Shown: one piece after another, positions 7,605 to 15,290 of the stretch
Numbering within the stretch: position 1 is the stretch's first letter
Layout: each line of letters opens with the position of its first letter
DNA from: Sphingobium ummariense RL-3
GTDB lineage: Bacteria; Pseudomonadota; Alphaproteobacteria; Sphingomonadales; Sphingomonadaceae
DNA: 64,000 nt
Assembly: GCF_000447205.1 (NCBI RefSeq)
Contig: NZ_AUWY01000074.1
Coordinates: 91,381-155,380 of the forward strand
Reading direction: 5' to 3'
Notes under the pieces: model-generated
What the model was told of the DNA's origin: nothing
Seen by the model: only the letters and a program-made list of their open reading frames with translations
Database searches by the model: none
Translations under genes and position numbers: made by a program

Positions 7605-8561
7605 TCAAAGAGCGGTGCTGACGGGAAGTCGCAATGCTTCCTGGCGCGGCCCGAACCGCACGCCCGTCAGTTCTTCGGACAGCTTCCACAACCGCGCCGC
7701 GACCCCGCGGTCGAGCGCCTTCGGCGGGATCCTGGCCTCGGCCGGGTCACCGCGCACGCCGCCGAACCCATCGGGCCCGTAATAGCCGCCCGGCTGGGCC
7801 GCGGGTGCGGTCGCAGCGAAAAGCGTCGGCAACGCGCCACGGGCGGCCGGCTGGAAGAGAAATGGCATGAGGGAACGGACCCGCCCCGGGATGCTGCGCG
7901 GCCCCGCCCCGTTATGAATGAGATTGGTGCGGGTGAGCCCCGGATGCGCGCCGATGCTGGTCACGCCCCAGCCGCCTGCCTCGCTCCGCCGCTGCAGTTC
8001 GAACGCAAATATCAGGCATGCCAGCTTGGACTGGGCATAGGACACCATGGGAACATAGCGTTCCTCGGCGTTGAAATCGTCGAAGTCGATCGCGCCCCGC
8101 ATGGCGGCGATGCTGGATACGGACACGATCCGCGCGGCATCGCTGCGGCGAAGAACCGGCAGGAGATGCGCGGTCAGCGCGAAATGGCCGAGATAGTTGG
8201 TGCCAAGCTGAAGCTCGAACCCATCGGCGGTCACCCGGCGTTCGGGCGGCACCATGACGGCCGCATTGTTGATGAGGATGTCGATCCTGTCGCATTCCCT
8301 TGCCAGCCGTTCGCTGAAAGCGGCGACCGACATGAGATCGGCAAGGTCGAGCAGCGAGAAGCGTATCCTGGCTCCAGGCACCTGTTGCAGGATGTGGTCG
8401 ATCGCTTCCTGTCCCTTGTCCGGGTTGCGGCCGGCCAGGATGGTGTCGCAACCGGCACGGGCGAGCGCGAGCGCATCCTCGAAGCCCAGCCCCCCGGTGC
8501 CCGTCACCACGGCGACGCGCCCGTTCTGCGGGGGAATATCAGCCACTGTCCAAGCCTTCAT
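7605..8561 (-). CDS. Short-chain dehydrogenase/reductase
   Basis: An NAD(P)-dependent oxidoreductase of about 318 residues. The Rossmann glycine motif is TGTGGLGFE, the structural motif is NNAAV, the catalytic Ser lies in SVSSIAAM, and YAQSK gives the YxxxK pair. HPGLTRTNL is typical of the retinol-dehydrogenase/WW-oxidoreductase-like SDR group. The start at 8561 has AAGGA upstream at good spacing; an earlier ATG at 8588 is also possible. It lies between an AraC regulator and an MFS gene, all on the same strand. The substrate is not predictable. Confidence 0.88.
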   Translation of the reverse strand: MKAWTVADIPPQNGRVAVVTGTGGLGFEDALALARAGCDTILAGRNPDKGQEAIDHILQQVPGARIRFSLLDLADLMSVAAFSERLARECDRIDILINNAAVMVPPERRVTADGFELQLGTNYLGHFALTAHLLPVLRRSDAARIVSVSSIAAMRGAIDFDDFNAEERYVPMVSYAQSKLACLIFAFELQRRSEAGGWGVTSIGAHPGLTRTNLIHNGAGPRSIPGRVRSLMPFLFQPAARGALPTLFAATAPAAQPGGYYGPDGFGGVRGDPAEARIPPKALDRGVAARLWKLSEELTGVRFGPRQEALRLPVSTAL

Positions 8562-8693
8562 GGCGTTCGTCCTTGTCGAAGAATTCATCTTCGACCAGCC
8601 TAGGCCGCGGAGGGCGGAGCGCCATGCCTGAACCGGCAAGTTACTTGCCCGATCCTCCAGATTCCCGCTCAACGGGGCATCGGCGCGGATGCT

Positions 8694-9674
8694 TCAGCGC
8701 GGTGTCGCCTGGGCGAGCAGCGCCTTGAAGTTCAGCACATCGCGCTTGGGCGCGACACCGAAGGACCGCGTATATTCGCGGCTGAACTGGGACGCGCTTT
8801 CATACCCCACCTGATAGGCCGCTTCGGAGACATTGGCCGCGTCCGACAGCATCAGCCGACGCGCCTCCAGCAGGCGCAGCTGCTTCTGATATTGCACCGG
8901 CGTCATGGACGTCATGGCCTTGAAATGATGGTGGAAGGAGGACGGGCTCATCATCGCAACCTCCGCCAGCTGCTCGACCCGCAGCGGCTCGCTGAAATGA
9001 TCCCGCACATAGTTGATCGCCCTGGCGACGCGTTCCGCATGGGTGTCGGGAAGCGCGAGCTTGGCGATCTCCCCGCCATAAGGGCCGGTGAGGAGCCAGT
9101 AATAGAGCTCGCGCATGATCGACGGGAACAGCACCGGGATCGCGGCGCTGTTCTGCATCAGGCGGACGAGGCGCGTGAGGCAATCGGCCAGCGGTTCGTC
9201 CACCTTGCCCACGAAAACGCACGGCCCTGAATTGGAATGGGGAAGCGGCGGCGATTCAAGCTGCTGGATCACGTCGCGCAGGGCGGCAGGATCAAACTCT
9301 ATCGTCATGCCGAGATAAGGGGTTTCCGGCGATGCGCCGACCATGCGGCCGATCGCCGGGATCTCCACACTGACGACCAGGCATTCCATTTCGGTGTAGT
9401 GGAGTTTCGTATCCCCGAAGAGGATTTCCTTCTCGCCCTTGAAGACGATGCACAGCGAGGGTCGGTACATGTTGGGCACCGGCATGATCGTCTGAAAAGA
9501 CCGCACGAGGTTGACGCCGGGCATCCGGGTGTCGAACCGGCCCTGCCCGCCGCCACGCGATTCCATCAGGTCCAGAACGGCGCCCATGAGGGAAGCAGGC
9601 GTCTGTCCACGCGGCCCGCCCATCCGGGCTGTAGGAAAAGGCAAGATTTCTGCGGTATTTGGCATTCTGGTCAT
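8694..9674 (-). CDS. AraC-family transcriptional regulator with AraC_N domain
   Basis: A 326-residue regulator. The N-terminal half is the AraC_N (YqhC-type) cupin-like domain (YRPSLCIVFKGEKEILFG, VSVEIPAIGRMVGAS). The C-terminal 100 residues carry two helix-turn-helix motifs (LRVEQLAEVAMMSPSSFHHHFK and a second ending YESASQFSREYTRSFG). AAGGA lies 8 bases before the ATG. Proteins of this group usually activate nearby oxidoreductase genes in response to aldehydes or related electrophiles, so control of the downstream SDR and MFS genes is a reasonable inference. Confidence 0.9.
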   Translation of the reverse strand: MTRMPNTAEILPFPTARMGGPRGQTPASLMGAVLDLMESRGGGQGRFDTRMPGVNLVRSFQTIMPVPNMYRPSLCIVFKGEKEILFGDTKLHYTEMECLVVSVEIPAIGRMVGASPETPYLGMTIEFDPAALRDVIQQLESPPLPHSNSGPCVFVGKVDEPLADCLTRLVRLMQNSAAIPVLFPSIMRELYYWLLTGPYGGEIAKLALPDTHAERVARAINYVRDHFSEPLRVEQLAEVAMMSPSSFHHHFKAMTSMTPVQYQKQLRLLEARRLMLSDAANVSEAAYQVGYESASQFSREYTRSFGVAPKRDVLNFKALLAQATPR

Positions 9675-10103
9675 GGGCCGATCCTTCTAGCTTGAGGGAG
9701 CTCAATCAAGCCAGTCCCAGAAATTATGACACAATGAATCAAGAGGTCAACAGATCCCATCCAATAGATGAAATGTTGCCAATTTATATAATATCAAGCC
9801 GGTTATAACGGCAATGAAATAATCTGCAATATTATTGATCGGTTTTGCTTTTAACTATGCAAATCCGAAGATGAGGTCTCGCGCCATTTGCACAATGGCC
9901 GTTGATTTATCCTATCCGCATACTGACGGTCGTCCATAGGGGAACGCCCAGTAGCGGATGCCGATTTTCATCGGACGGGAATAGCCGGCCGATGCCGTTT
10001 CACCTTGCGCCGCCACAGCTCTCCCTCAGGCGGCGCAGGCCACCGCGGGTGATCCCTACCCCTACCCCTGGCCCGCGGTGGCCACGATAAAAGGACCCTT
10101 TCG
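9675..10103. other. 429-bp divergent intergenic region, no gene seen
   Basis: Between the divergent AraC and MipA genes. The part from about 9720 to 9870 is markedly AT-rich for this genome (runs such as TTTATATAATATC), as expected for promoters and regulator sites. Near 10005-10080 there are GC-rich inverted segments around CCGCGGGTG and CCCGCGGTGG that could form a hairpin in the mipA leader. No coding sequence or structured RNA is recognisable. Confidence 0.5.
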
Positions 10104-10895
10104 ATGCGACCAAGATTTCGTCTGATCCTGACCTGCGCCGCGCTTCTGCCGGGGGTCGCCATTGCGCAGGAGGTGCCGGTGGACGGCACGCCGCACGGCC
10201 AGATCGCCATCGGTGCGGGCGTCGCCCCGGACTATGACGGATCCGACGATGTTCGGGCGATCCCATTCCTGCTGGGCGACATCCGCTATCACGGGATCAC
10301 TCTCGAATTTCGGGGTCTTCGCGGCCGGGTCGACCTGGCGTCCGATCCGCGCCTCTCGGTCGGTCCGATCATCGGTGCCCGGCTGGACCGCAAGGATGCC
10401 GACGGGCGGGTGGGCCTGCTTCCCGAGATCGACATGGCGGTCGAGGCGGGCGGATTCATCGGCTACCGCTTCGGTGGCGACAGATTCGGCCAAGGTTCGA
10501 TCCAGACCGAGTTGACGGTGGTTCACGACATTTCGGGCACCTATAACGGCCTGCTCGTCACCGGGAGCGCCGGCTATGCGGCCATAAGAAGCGCCGACAC
10601 CTTCCTGTCGGTCGATGTCCAGACCACATGGGCCAATGCCGACTACAGCCGCACCTATTTCGGCATCACGCCCGAAGACTCCGCGCGCAGCGGCCTGGCG
10701 GCATACAGGCCCGGAACGGGTTTTCGCGATGTCGGCGCGGGCCTGAGCGCCGGCCACTATTTCAGCCCGCATTTCGGGGTGATCGGCCGCCTGGGCGCCA
10801 CTTATCTGGTGGGAGACGCAGCGGACAGCCCGGTGACGCGGGAGGGTAGCCGGTGGCAGCCGCTGGGCGGCATCACCCTCTCCTATCGGTTCTAA
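10104..10895 (+). CDS. MipA/OmpV-family outer membrane protein
   Basis: A 263-residue outer membrane beta-barrel protein. A signal peptide (RPRFRLILTCAALLPGVAIAQE, cleavage after AIA) is followed by alternating amphipathic strands; QIAIGAGVAPDYDGSDD near the N-terminus is the family signature and the last residue is Phe (LSYRF), as needed for barrel assembly. AAAGGA precedes the ATG. Members scaffold murein enzymes (MipA) or act as inducible porins (OmpV). It heads a run of tightly packed plus-strand genes. Confidence 0.85.
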   Translation: MRPRFRLILTCAALLPGVAIAQEVPVDGTPHGQIAIGAGVAPDYDGSDDVRAIPFLLGDIRYHGITLEFRGLRGRVDLASDPRLSVGPIIGARLDRKDADGRVGLLPEIDMAVEAGGFIGYRFGGDRFGQGSIQTELTVVHDISGTYNGLLVTGSAGYAAIRSADTFLSVDVQTTWANADYSRTYFGITPEDSARSGLAAYRPGTGFRDVGAGLSAGHYFSPHFGVIGRLGATYLVGDAADSPVTREGSRWQPLGGITLSYRF

Positions 10896-10906
10896 AGGAG
10901 CAAGCC

Positions 10907-11269
10907 ATGACGGATTTCGGCAATGCAACGGGTCGGGCCAGGAAAGCGCCCGATCCGCGGTCTTCAGCAGCCTCCCTGATCGCAGCGGCGGTCGCGGTGG
11001 GCCGGATGCCCGGCGAGCCCGCGACCGTCATCGACCCTGAGGTACGGCCGTCGTTGTTCGCCCGGCTGTTCGGCGGGCCGACGCGCGCCGCGCTCGCCAA
11101 TCCCCGCCTGGAGGTGGTGAGAGCCATAAGCGCCTCGCTGGCCAGAGGAGCGACCGATGTCCGGGCCGATCTTCTGGCCGCGGCGCAGAAGGTCGGCCTC
11201 ACGGCCGACGAATTGCGGCAGGCCTTTCCAGAGCTGACCGTCCTGCGGCGCCCGGTGACCGGCCGATGA
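10907..11269 (+). CDS. Hypothetical protein coupled to a methyltransferase
   Basis: A 120-residue protein beginning MTDFGNATGRARKAP, with AAAGGAG before its ATG, 11 bases after the MipA-like gene. It overlaps the next gene by ATGA. The C-terminal half (LEVVRAISASLARGATDVRADLLAAAQKV region) is helical. No recognisable domain. The coupling suggests it works with the phospholipid methyltransferase-like protein. Confidence 0.6.
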   Translation: MTDFGNATGRARKAPDPRSSAASLIAAAVAVGRMPGEPATVIDPEVRPSLFARLFGGPTRAALANPRLEVVRAISASLARGATDVRADLLAAAQKVGLTADELRQAFPELTVLRRPVTGR

Positions 11270-11952
11270 CGATGCAGCAGGGCGCGGCCTCCATCGGGCA
11301 GGGATGCGGCTGGAACCGCTTTTCCGCCGTTTTGCGCAAGGCAGTGCAGGATTTCGGAGACGGGCTGACCTTCTTCGGACGCTGGCTGCGCAATCCTGCC
11401 CATATCGCCTCCGTCGCGCCGTCCGGCCGCGCGCTGGCCGCGCTCATCACCCGCGAGATCGACGGGACCATGGGCGCTGTGCTGGAACTGGGCAGCGGAA
11501 CGGGTGCCTTCGTGCCGGCGCTTCTGCGGCGCGGGATCGGCGAGCATGCACTGACCCTGGTCGAGCGCGATCCCGCCCTCGCCCGGCTTCTGGCGCGGCG
11601 ATATCCTCGCGCGGCTGTGCTGAACCTGGACGCTGCCAATGTCGCGCGCCTCGCGGGGGACGCGTCCTTCGGTGCGGTGGTGTGCGGCCTGGGGTTGCGC
11701 AACATGCGCCAGCATGAGATCGAGGCCATCCTTCGCGCCTCACTTGCGGTGATGAAACCAGGCGCAGCCTTTTACCTGTTCACCTACGGTCCCAGATGCT
11801 CGGTCCCTGCCGACAGTCTCGATCGGCTCGGTCTGGATGTCCGGCGGATCGGTGCGACCTGGCGCAACCTGCCTCCTGCGGCGGTCTATCGCATTTTGCG
11901 CAGGCCCCGACCGACCGTCATCGACATGACGATGGGATCGGACGGATCATGA
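11266..11952 (+). CDS. Class I SAM methyltransferase, PmtA-like (phospholipid N-methyltransferase family)
   Basis: A 228-residue methyltransferase. FFGRWLRNPAHIASVAPSGRALA in the N-terminal part and the SAM-binding VLELGSGTGAFVPALL motif match the PmtA family, which methylates phosphatidylethanolamine towards phosphatidylcholine; LVERDP is the acidic motif II. The usual C-terminal tyrosine-rich segment is short here, so the precise substrate is open. Both flanks overlap neighbours by ATGA (at 11266 and 11949), indicating a coupled operon with a hypothetical protein and an SDR. Confidence 0.75.
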   Translation: MTMQQGAASIGQGCGWNRFSAVLRKAVQDFGDGLTFFGRWLRNPAHIASVAPSGRALAALITREIDGTMGAVLELGSGTGAFVPALLRRGIGEHALTLVERDPALARLLARRYPRAAVLNLDAANVARLAGDASFGAVVCGLGLRNMRQHEIEAILRASLAVMKPGAAFYLFTYGPRCSVPADSLDRLGLDVRRIGATWRNLPPAAVYRILRRPRPTVIDMTMGSDGS

Positions 11953-12749
11953 CAGAAGTGAATGAGCGCAAGGGCGGCGTGGCACTGGTAACGGGGGCAT
12001 CGGCCGGCATCGGCCGCGCCTTCGCCCTGCGATTGGGCGCGTCCGGCTACAGGATCATCGCGGTCGGACGCCGCCGCGACCGGCTGGAGGAGGTGGCCTC
12101 AGCGCTCCCGGAGGGACAGATCGAGACGATCACCGCCGACCTTGCGACCGACGAGGGGATCGAGGCCGTAGCGGCGGCATGTGCACGCGAGCCAGTCAGC
12201 CTGCTGGTCAACAATGCCGGCCTGGCGCATTATGGTGCCTTCGCGGATGTGGCCGCACGCGACATTGCGGAAGTGCTTCGGGTGAAGGTGTTGGCGGCGA
12301 CGCTGATCGCGCATGCGGCCGTCCCCGGCATGGTGGACCGGGGCGGCGGCGCCATCGTCAATGTCGCGGGCATGCTCGCCTTTGGAGCGGGGGTGCCGCT
12401 CGGCCCGGCGCCGGGACGGGCGACCTATGTGGCCACCCTGGCCCATCTGGTGGCCCTGACCCAGGCGCTGCATGTCGAGCTGGCACCAGCCAGGATACAG
12501 GTGCAGGCGCTGTGCCCGGGGATCGTCGCGACGGAATTCCATAGCCGGCAGGGCATGGACCTCAGCATGCTGCCGCGCATGTCCGCCGAGGATGTGGTGA
12601 CAGCCAGTCTCAGCGCACTGGCGAGCGGCGAGGTCATTTGCGCTCCGGGGCTGGAGCAGACCGGGTTGTTGGACGCCGTGCAGGACGCGAGCCTTGCCGC
12701 CTTCGGCGCGCAATCACCGATGCTGGCGGATCGATACCGGGCTGGCTAG
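11949..12749 (+). CDS. Short-chain dehydrogenase (DltE/YqjQ-like)
   Basis: A 266-residue SDR. Motifs: TGASAGIGRAFA for the cofactor, NNAGLAHYG, and LCPGIVATEFH after the active site. The usual Tyr-x-x-x-Lys is not plain: the corresponding stretch reads ATYVATLAHLVAL, so Tyr is present but the Lys four residues on is replaced, which may mean altered or lost catalysis. The start at 11949 overlaps the methyltransferase stop by ATGA. Confidence 0.8.
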   Translation: MTEVNERKGGVALVTGASAGIGRAFALRLGASGYRIIAVGRRRDRLEEVASALPEGQIETITADLATDEGIEAVAAACAREPVSLLVNNAGLAHYGAFADVAARDIAEVLRVKVLAATLIAHAAVPGMVDRGGGAIVNVAGMLAFGAGVPLGPAPGRATYVATLAHLVALTQALHVELAPARIQVQALCPGIVATEFHSRQGMDLSMLPRMSAEDVVTASLSALASGEVICAPGLEQTGLLDAVQDASLAAFGAQSPMLADRYRAG

Positions 12750-12776
12750 ACTGAATACAGCCGCGAGAGGAGAAGC

Positions 12777-13367
12777 ATGGCAATGACCATCGATCCGGCG
12801 CGAGGGCTGCTGATCCTCAAGCGCATGCTGGGGGCAGCGGTCGTGTTTCTCATGCCGGCGTCGATGGTCGACGCCCGCCCTTCGGGCGCCGCTCCGAACG
12901 AGGTGGCCGGAACATGGCGCATGGTAAGCGCGACGGTGGAGAATGGAGGCGAAGTGACCCGCCCCTATGGCCCCGATCCCGCCGGGATGCTGGTCTTCAC
13001 GGCCGACATGCATTTCGTCGAGGTGCTCACGGACCCGGACACGCCGCGCTTCGCGTCCGATGCGCGAGGCGGCGGCACCGACGCGGAGAACCGGCGCGCC
13101 ATGGCGAGCAGCATCGGCTTCTTCGGTACCTACAGCGTGGATGAACAGGGACGCTTCGCCGGCAACCGCGTGGAGGGTTCGACCTTTCCCAATTGGGTGG
13201 GCAGCGTCAGGACGACGCGCGAACTGACGCTGACGGTCGAGGGCGGCCGCATGCATGAGGTCTTCACCCGACCGGACGGCGGCGTCGTCCGGGCCGAGTT
13301 CGTCCGGTTATCCTCCGCGGCCGCTGCCACCGGGCGACCAGATACCATGTCACGCAAAGAGAGATGA
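12777..13367 (+). CDS. Lipocalin-like domain protein, secreted
   Basis: A 196-residue protein with an N-terminal hydrophobic segment (MLGAAVVFLMPASMVDA) that looks like a signal peptide, followed by a lipocalin-like domain of the Lipocalin_5 type (NEVAGTWRMVSATVENGGE, GMLVFTADMHFVEVLT, IGFFGTYSVDEQGRF). AGGAG precedes the ATG. These domains bind small hydrophobic ligands or serve unknown roles in degradation gene sets. It continues the operon from the SDR. Confidence 0.7.
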   Translation: MAMTIDPARGLLILKRMLGAAVVFLMPASMVDARPSGAAPNEVAGTWRMVSATVENGGEVTRPYGPDPAGMLVFTADMHFVEVLTDPDTPRFASDARGGGTDAENRRAMASSIGFFGTYSVDEQGRFAGNRVEGSTFPNWVGSVRTTRELTLTVEGGRMHEVFTRPDGGVVRAEFVRLSSAAAATGRPDTMSRKER

Positions 13368-13371
13368 CCCC

Positions 13372-13908
13372 ATGATCATCGAAGATGCATCGTCCAGCGA
13401 CGCGGGCGAGATCGCAGCGCTCGTCAACCGCGCCTATCGCGCGGCGGAGGGCGCGGACGGATGGACGAACGAGCGCGACCTGATCGAAGGGGCGCGAACC
13501 AGCGCCGAAGCGGTGCTTGCCTTGCTGGTCCAGGGACGGATCCTGCTGCTGCGGGAGAGCGCAGGCGGACCAATCATGGGCTGTATCCATGTCGCGGTGG
13601 ATGGCGACGGCGCCTGGCATACGTCGATGCTGGCGGTCGATCCCGACAGCCAGACCGGCGGCGGAGGCAAGGCGATCAAAGGCGAGGTCGAGCGACAGGC
13701 GATCGCGGCGGGCGCGCCGTGCATGCGCATGGAAGTCATCCGGCAGCGCGAAGCGCTGATCGCTTGGCACCGGAGGCGTGGCTATGAGCCGACCGGGGCT
13801 GTCGTGCCCTTCCCCTATGACAATCCGTCGGTCGGGCGCCCACGTCGACCCGATCTCGAACTCATCGTCATGGAGAAGCAACTGGCCGCTCCGGATCGTC
13901 CAGCATAG
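13372..13908 (+). CDS. GNAT-family N-acetyltransferase
   Basis: A 178-residue GNAT protein starting MIIEDASSSDAGEIAALVNRAY, the usual beta1-alpha1 of the family. The acetyl-CoA loop is SQTGGGGKAIKGEVE, preceded by SMLAVDP (beta4), and RQREALIAWHRRRGYEPTG is the C-terminal signature. The start at 13372 is five bases after the preceding stop. The substrate is unknown. Confidence 0.8.
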   Translation: MIIEDASSSDAGEIAALVNRAYRAAEGADGWTNERDLIEGARTSAEAVLALLVQGRILLLRESAGGPIMGCIHVAVDGDGAWHTSMLAVDPDSQTGGGGKAIKGEVERQAIAAGAPCMRMEVIRQREALIAWHRRRGYEPTGAVVPFPYDNPSVGRPRRPDLELIVMEKQLAAPDRPA

Positions 13909-14129
13909 TGCGCCGCGTCGCCGGGATATGAGACCGAAAGCGCGTTCAGCACCGCCTTCAAGCGGATGATCGGCTGTTCCCCGCACCAATATGGCCGCGC
14001 CGGAAGGCGGGCCGGGGGAACCGCCCACAGCCGGAGGATCGGGCAGATTTTCTGAAGTATCGGGCGTTCCGATGCCGGCCGCCCTTGCCTTACGATCCGC
14101 CCACGAACTTTCTGTGCAGGACTGCAGCG

Positions 14130-14606
14130 ATGGCTTTCATACTCCATGTCAACGGACGGCCCCACCGCGTCGAGGCCGATGGCGAGACCCTGCTCCTGTG
14201 GGTGATCCGGGAATGGCTGGGCCTGACCGGCACCAAATATGGCTGCGGCATCGCGCAATGCGGGGCCTGCACCGTCCATGTAGACGGACAGCCGATGCGG
14301 TCCTGCTCGACCCCGGTGTCAATGGTCGCGGGATCGGACATCACCACGATCGAAGGAGTCGCCGGCCCCGAGGCGGAGGCGATCCGCAAGGCCTGGGTCG
14401 CCCGCGACGTGCCGCAATGCGGCTTCTGCCAGTCCGGCCAGATCATGAGCGCGGTCGCGCTGCTGCGGACCAGACCCGCGCCCACCGATGGCGATATCGA
14501 CATGGCGATGAGCGGCAACATATGCCGCTGCGCGACCTACACCCGCATCCGGGCCGCGATCCATGACGCTGCGGCAGCGGCGGCCGGGACGCCGGAGGCC
14601 GCATGA
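14130..14606 (+). CDS. iorA: Isoquinoline 1-oxidoreductase-type alpha subunit ([2Fe-2S])
   Basis: A 158-residue iron-sulfur subunit of a xanthine-dehydrogenase-family molybdenum hydroxylase. The plant-type [2Fe-2S] site is CGIAQCGACTVHVDG followed by a fourth Cys in RSCSTPVS; the second, proximal cluster uses CGFCQSGQ and CRCATYTRIR. The start at 14130 gives the usual N-terminus (AFILHVNGRPHRVEAD). It passes electrons from the molybdopterin subunit to an external acceptor, here probably the cytochrome encoded next (ATGA overlap). Confidence 0.9.
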   Translation: MAFILHVNGRPHRVEADGETLLLWVIREWLGLTGTKYGCGIAQCGACTVHVDGQPMRSCSTPVSMVAGSDITTIEGVAGPEAEAIRKAWVARDVPQCGFCQSGQIMSAVALLRTRPAPTDGDIDMAMSGNICRCATYTRIRAAIHDAAAAAAGTPEAA

Positions 14607-15265
14607 GGCGGATATGGCGCATAGGCTGCCTGCCGCTGGTCGGTCTGGCCGGGGCCGCGATCCTGCTCTCGCTGGCCTATATGCTATGGCCGCGCACCAT
14701 GCCGCAGCCCGAAACGATCGCCGCAAGCCCGAAGGCGGCAGCGCCGACGCATCTGCGGCCGGTGCAGTCGTTCTCCGCCATTGCCGATCCCGCAGCGCGA
14801 TCCGTCGCGCTGTTCCGGGAGGCGGGCCGGGTGATCCAGCATCCCCGATGCCAGAACTGCCATCCCCGCGGGGACCGGCCGACGCAGACCGATGCCATGC
14901 GTCCGCACATGCCAGTCGTGCTGCGCGGGCCGGACGATGCGGGCGAGCCGACCCTGCGCTGCTCGACCTGTCATCATGACAGGAATGTCGAAGCCTCCGG
15001 CGTGCCGGGCAACCCGCAATGGCGGCTCGCGCCAGTGGAAATGGCGTGGCAGGGCCGCTCGCTCGGCGACATATGCCGCCAGTTGCTGGACACTGGCCGT
15101 TCGCACATGAATCGCGCCGAGCTGCTCCATCATATGGCGGAAGACGAGCTGGTCGGCTGGGCCTGGCATCCCGGCGGGAAGCGGGCACCGGCACCGGGAA
15201 CCCAGGCCGAATTCGGGGCCATCATCAAGGCATGGCTGGATACGGGTGCGCGATGCCCCGCCTGA
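14603..15265 (+). CDS. Membrane-anchored di-haem cytochrome c, partner of the molybdoenzyme
   Basis: A 220-residue protein with one N-terminal membrane segment (GCLPLVGLAGAAILLSLAYM) and two haem c motifs, CQNCH (about residue 78) and CSTCH (about residue 118). It lies between the [2Fe-2S] and molybdopterin subunit genes and overlaps iorA by ATGA. It most likely takes electrons from the enzyme in the periplasm to the respiratory chain. The protein resembles the short haem proteins found with isoquinoline-oxidoreductase-like enzymes rather than a classical cytochrome c. Confidence 0.8.
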   Translation: MRRIWRIGCLPLVGLAGAAILLSLAYMLWPRTMPQPETIAASPKAAAPTHLRPVQSFSAIADPAARSVALFREAGRVIQHPRCQNCHPRGDRPTQTDAMRPHMPVVLRGPDDAGEPTLRCSTCHHDRNVEASGVPGNPQWRLAPVEMAWQGRSLGDICRQLLDTGRSHMNRAELLHHMAEDELVGWAWHPGGKRAPAPGTQAEFGAIIKAWLDTGARCPA

Positions 15266-15290
15266 GCCAGCCGCGACAAGGAAGCAGCCA

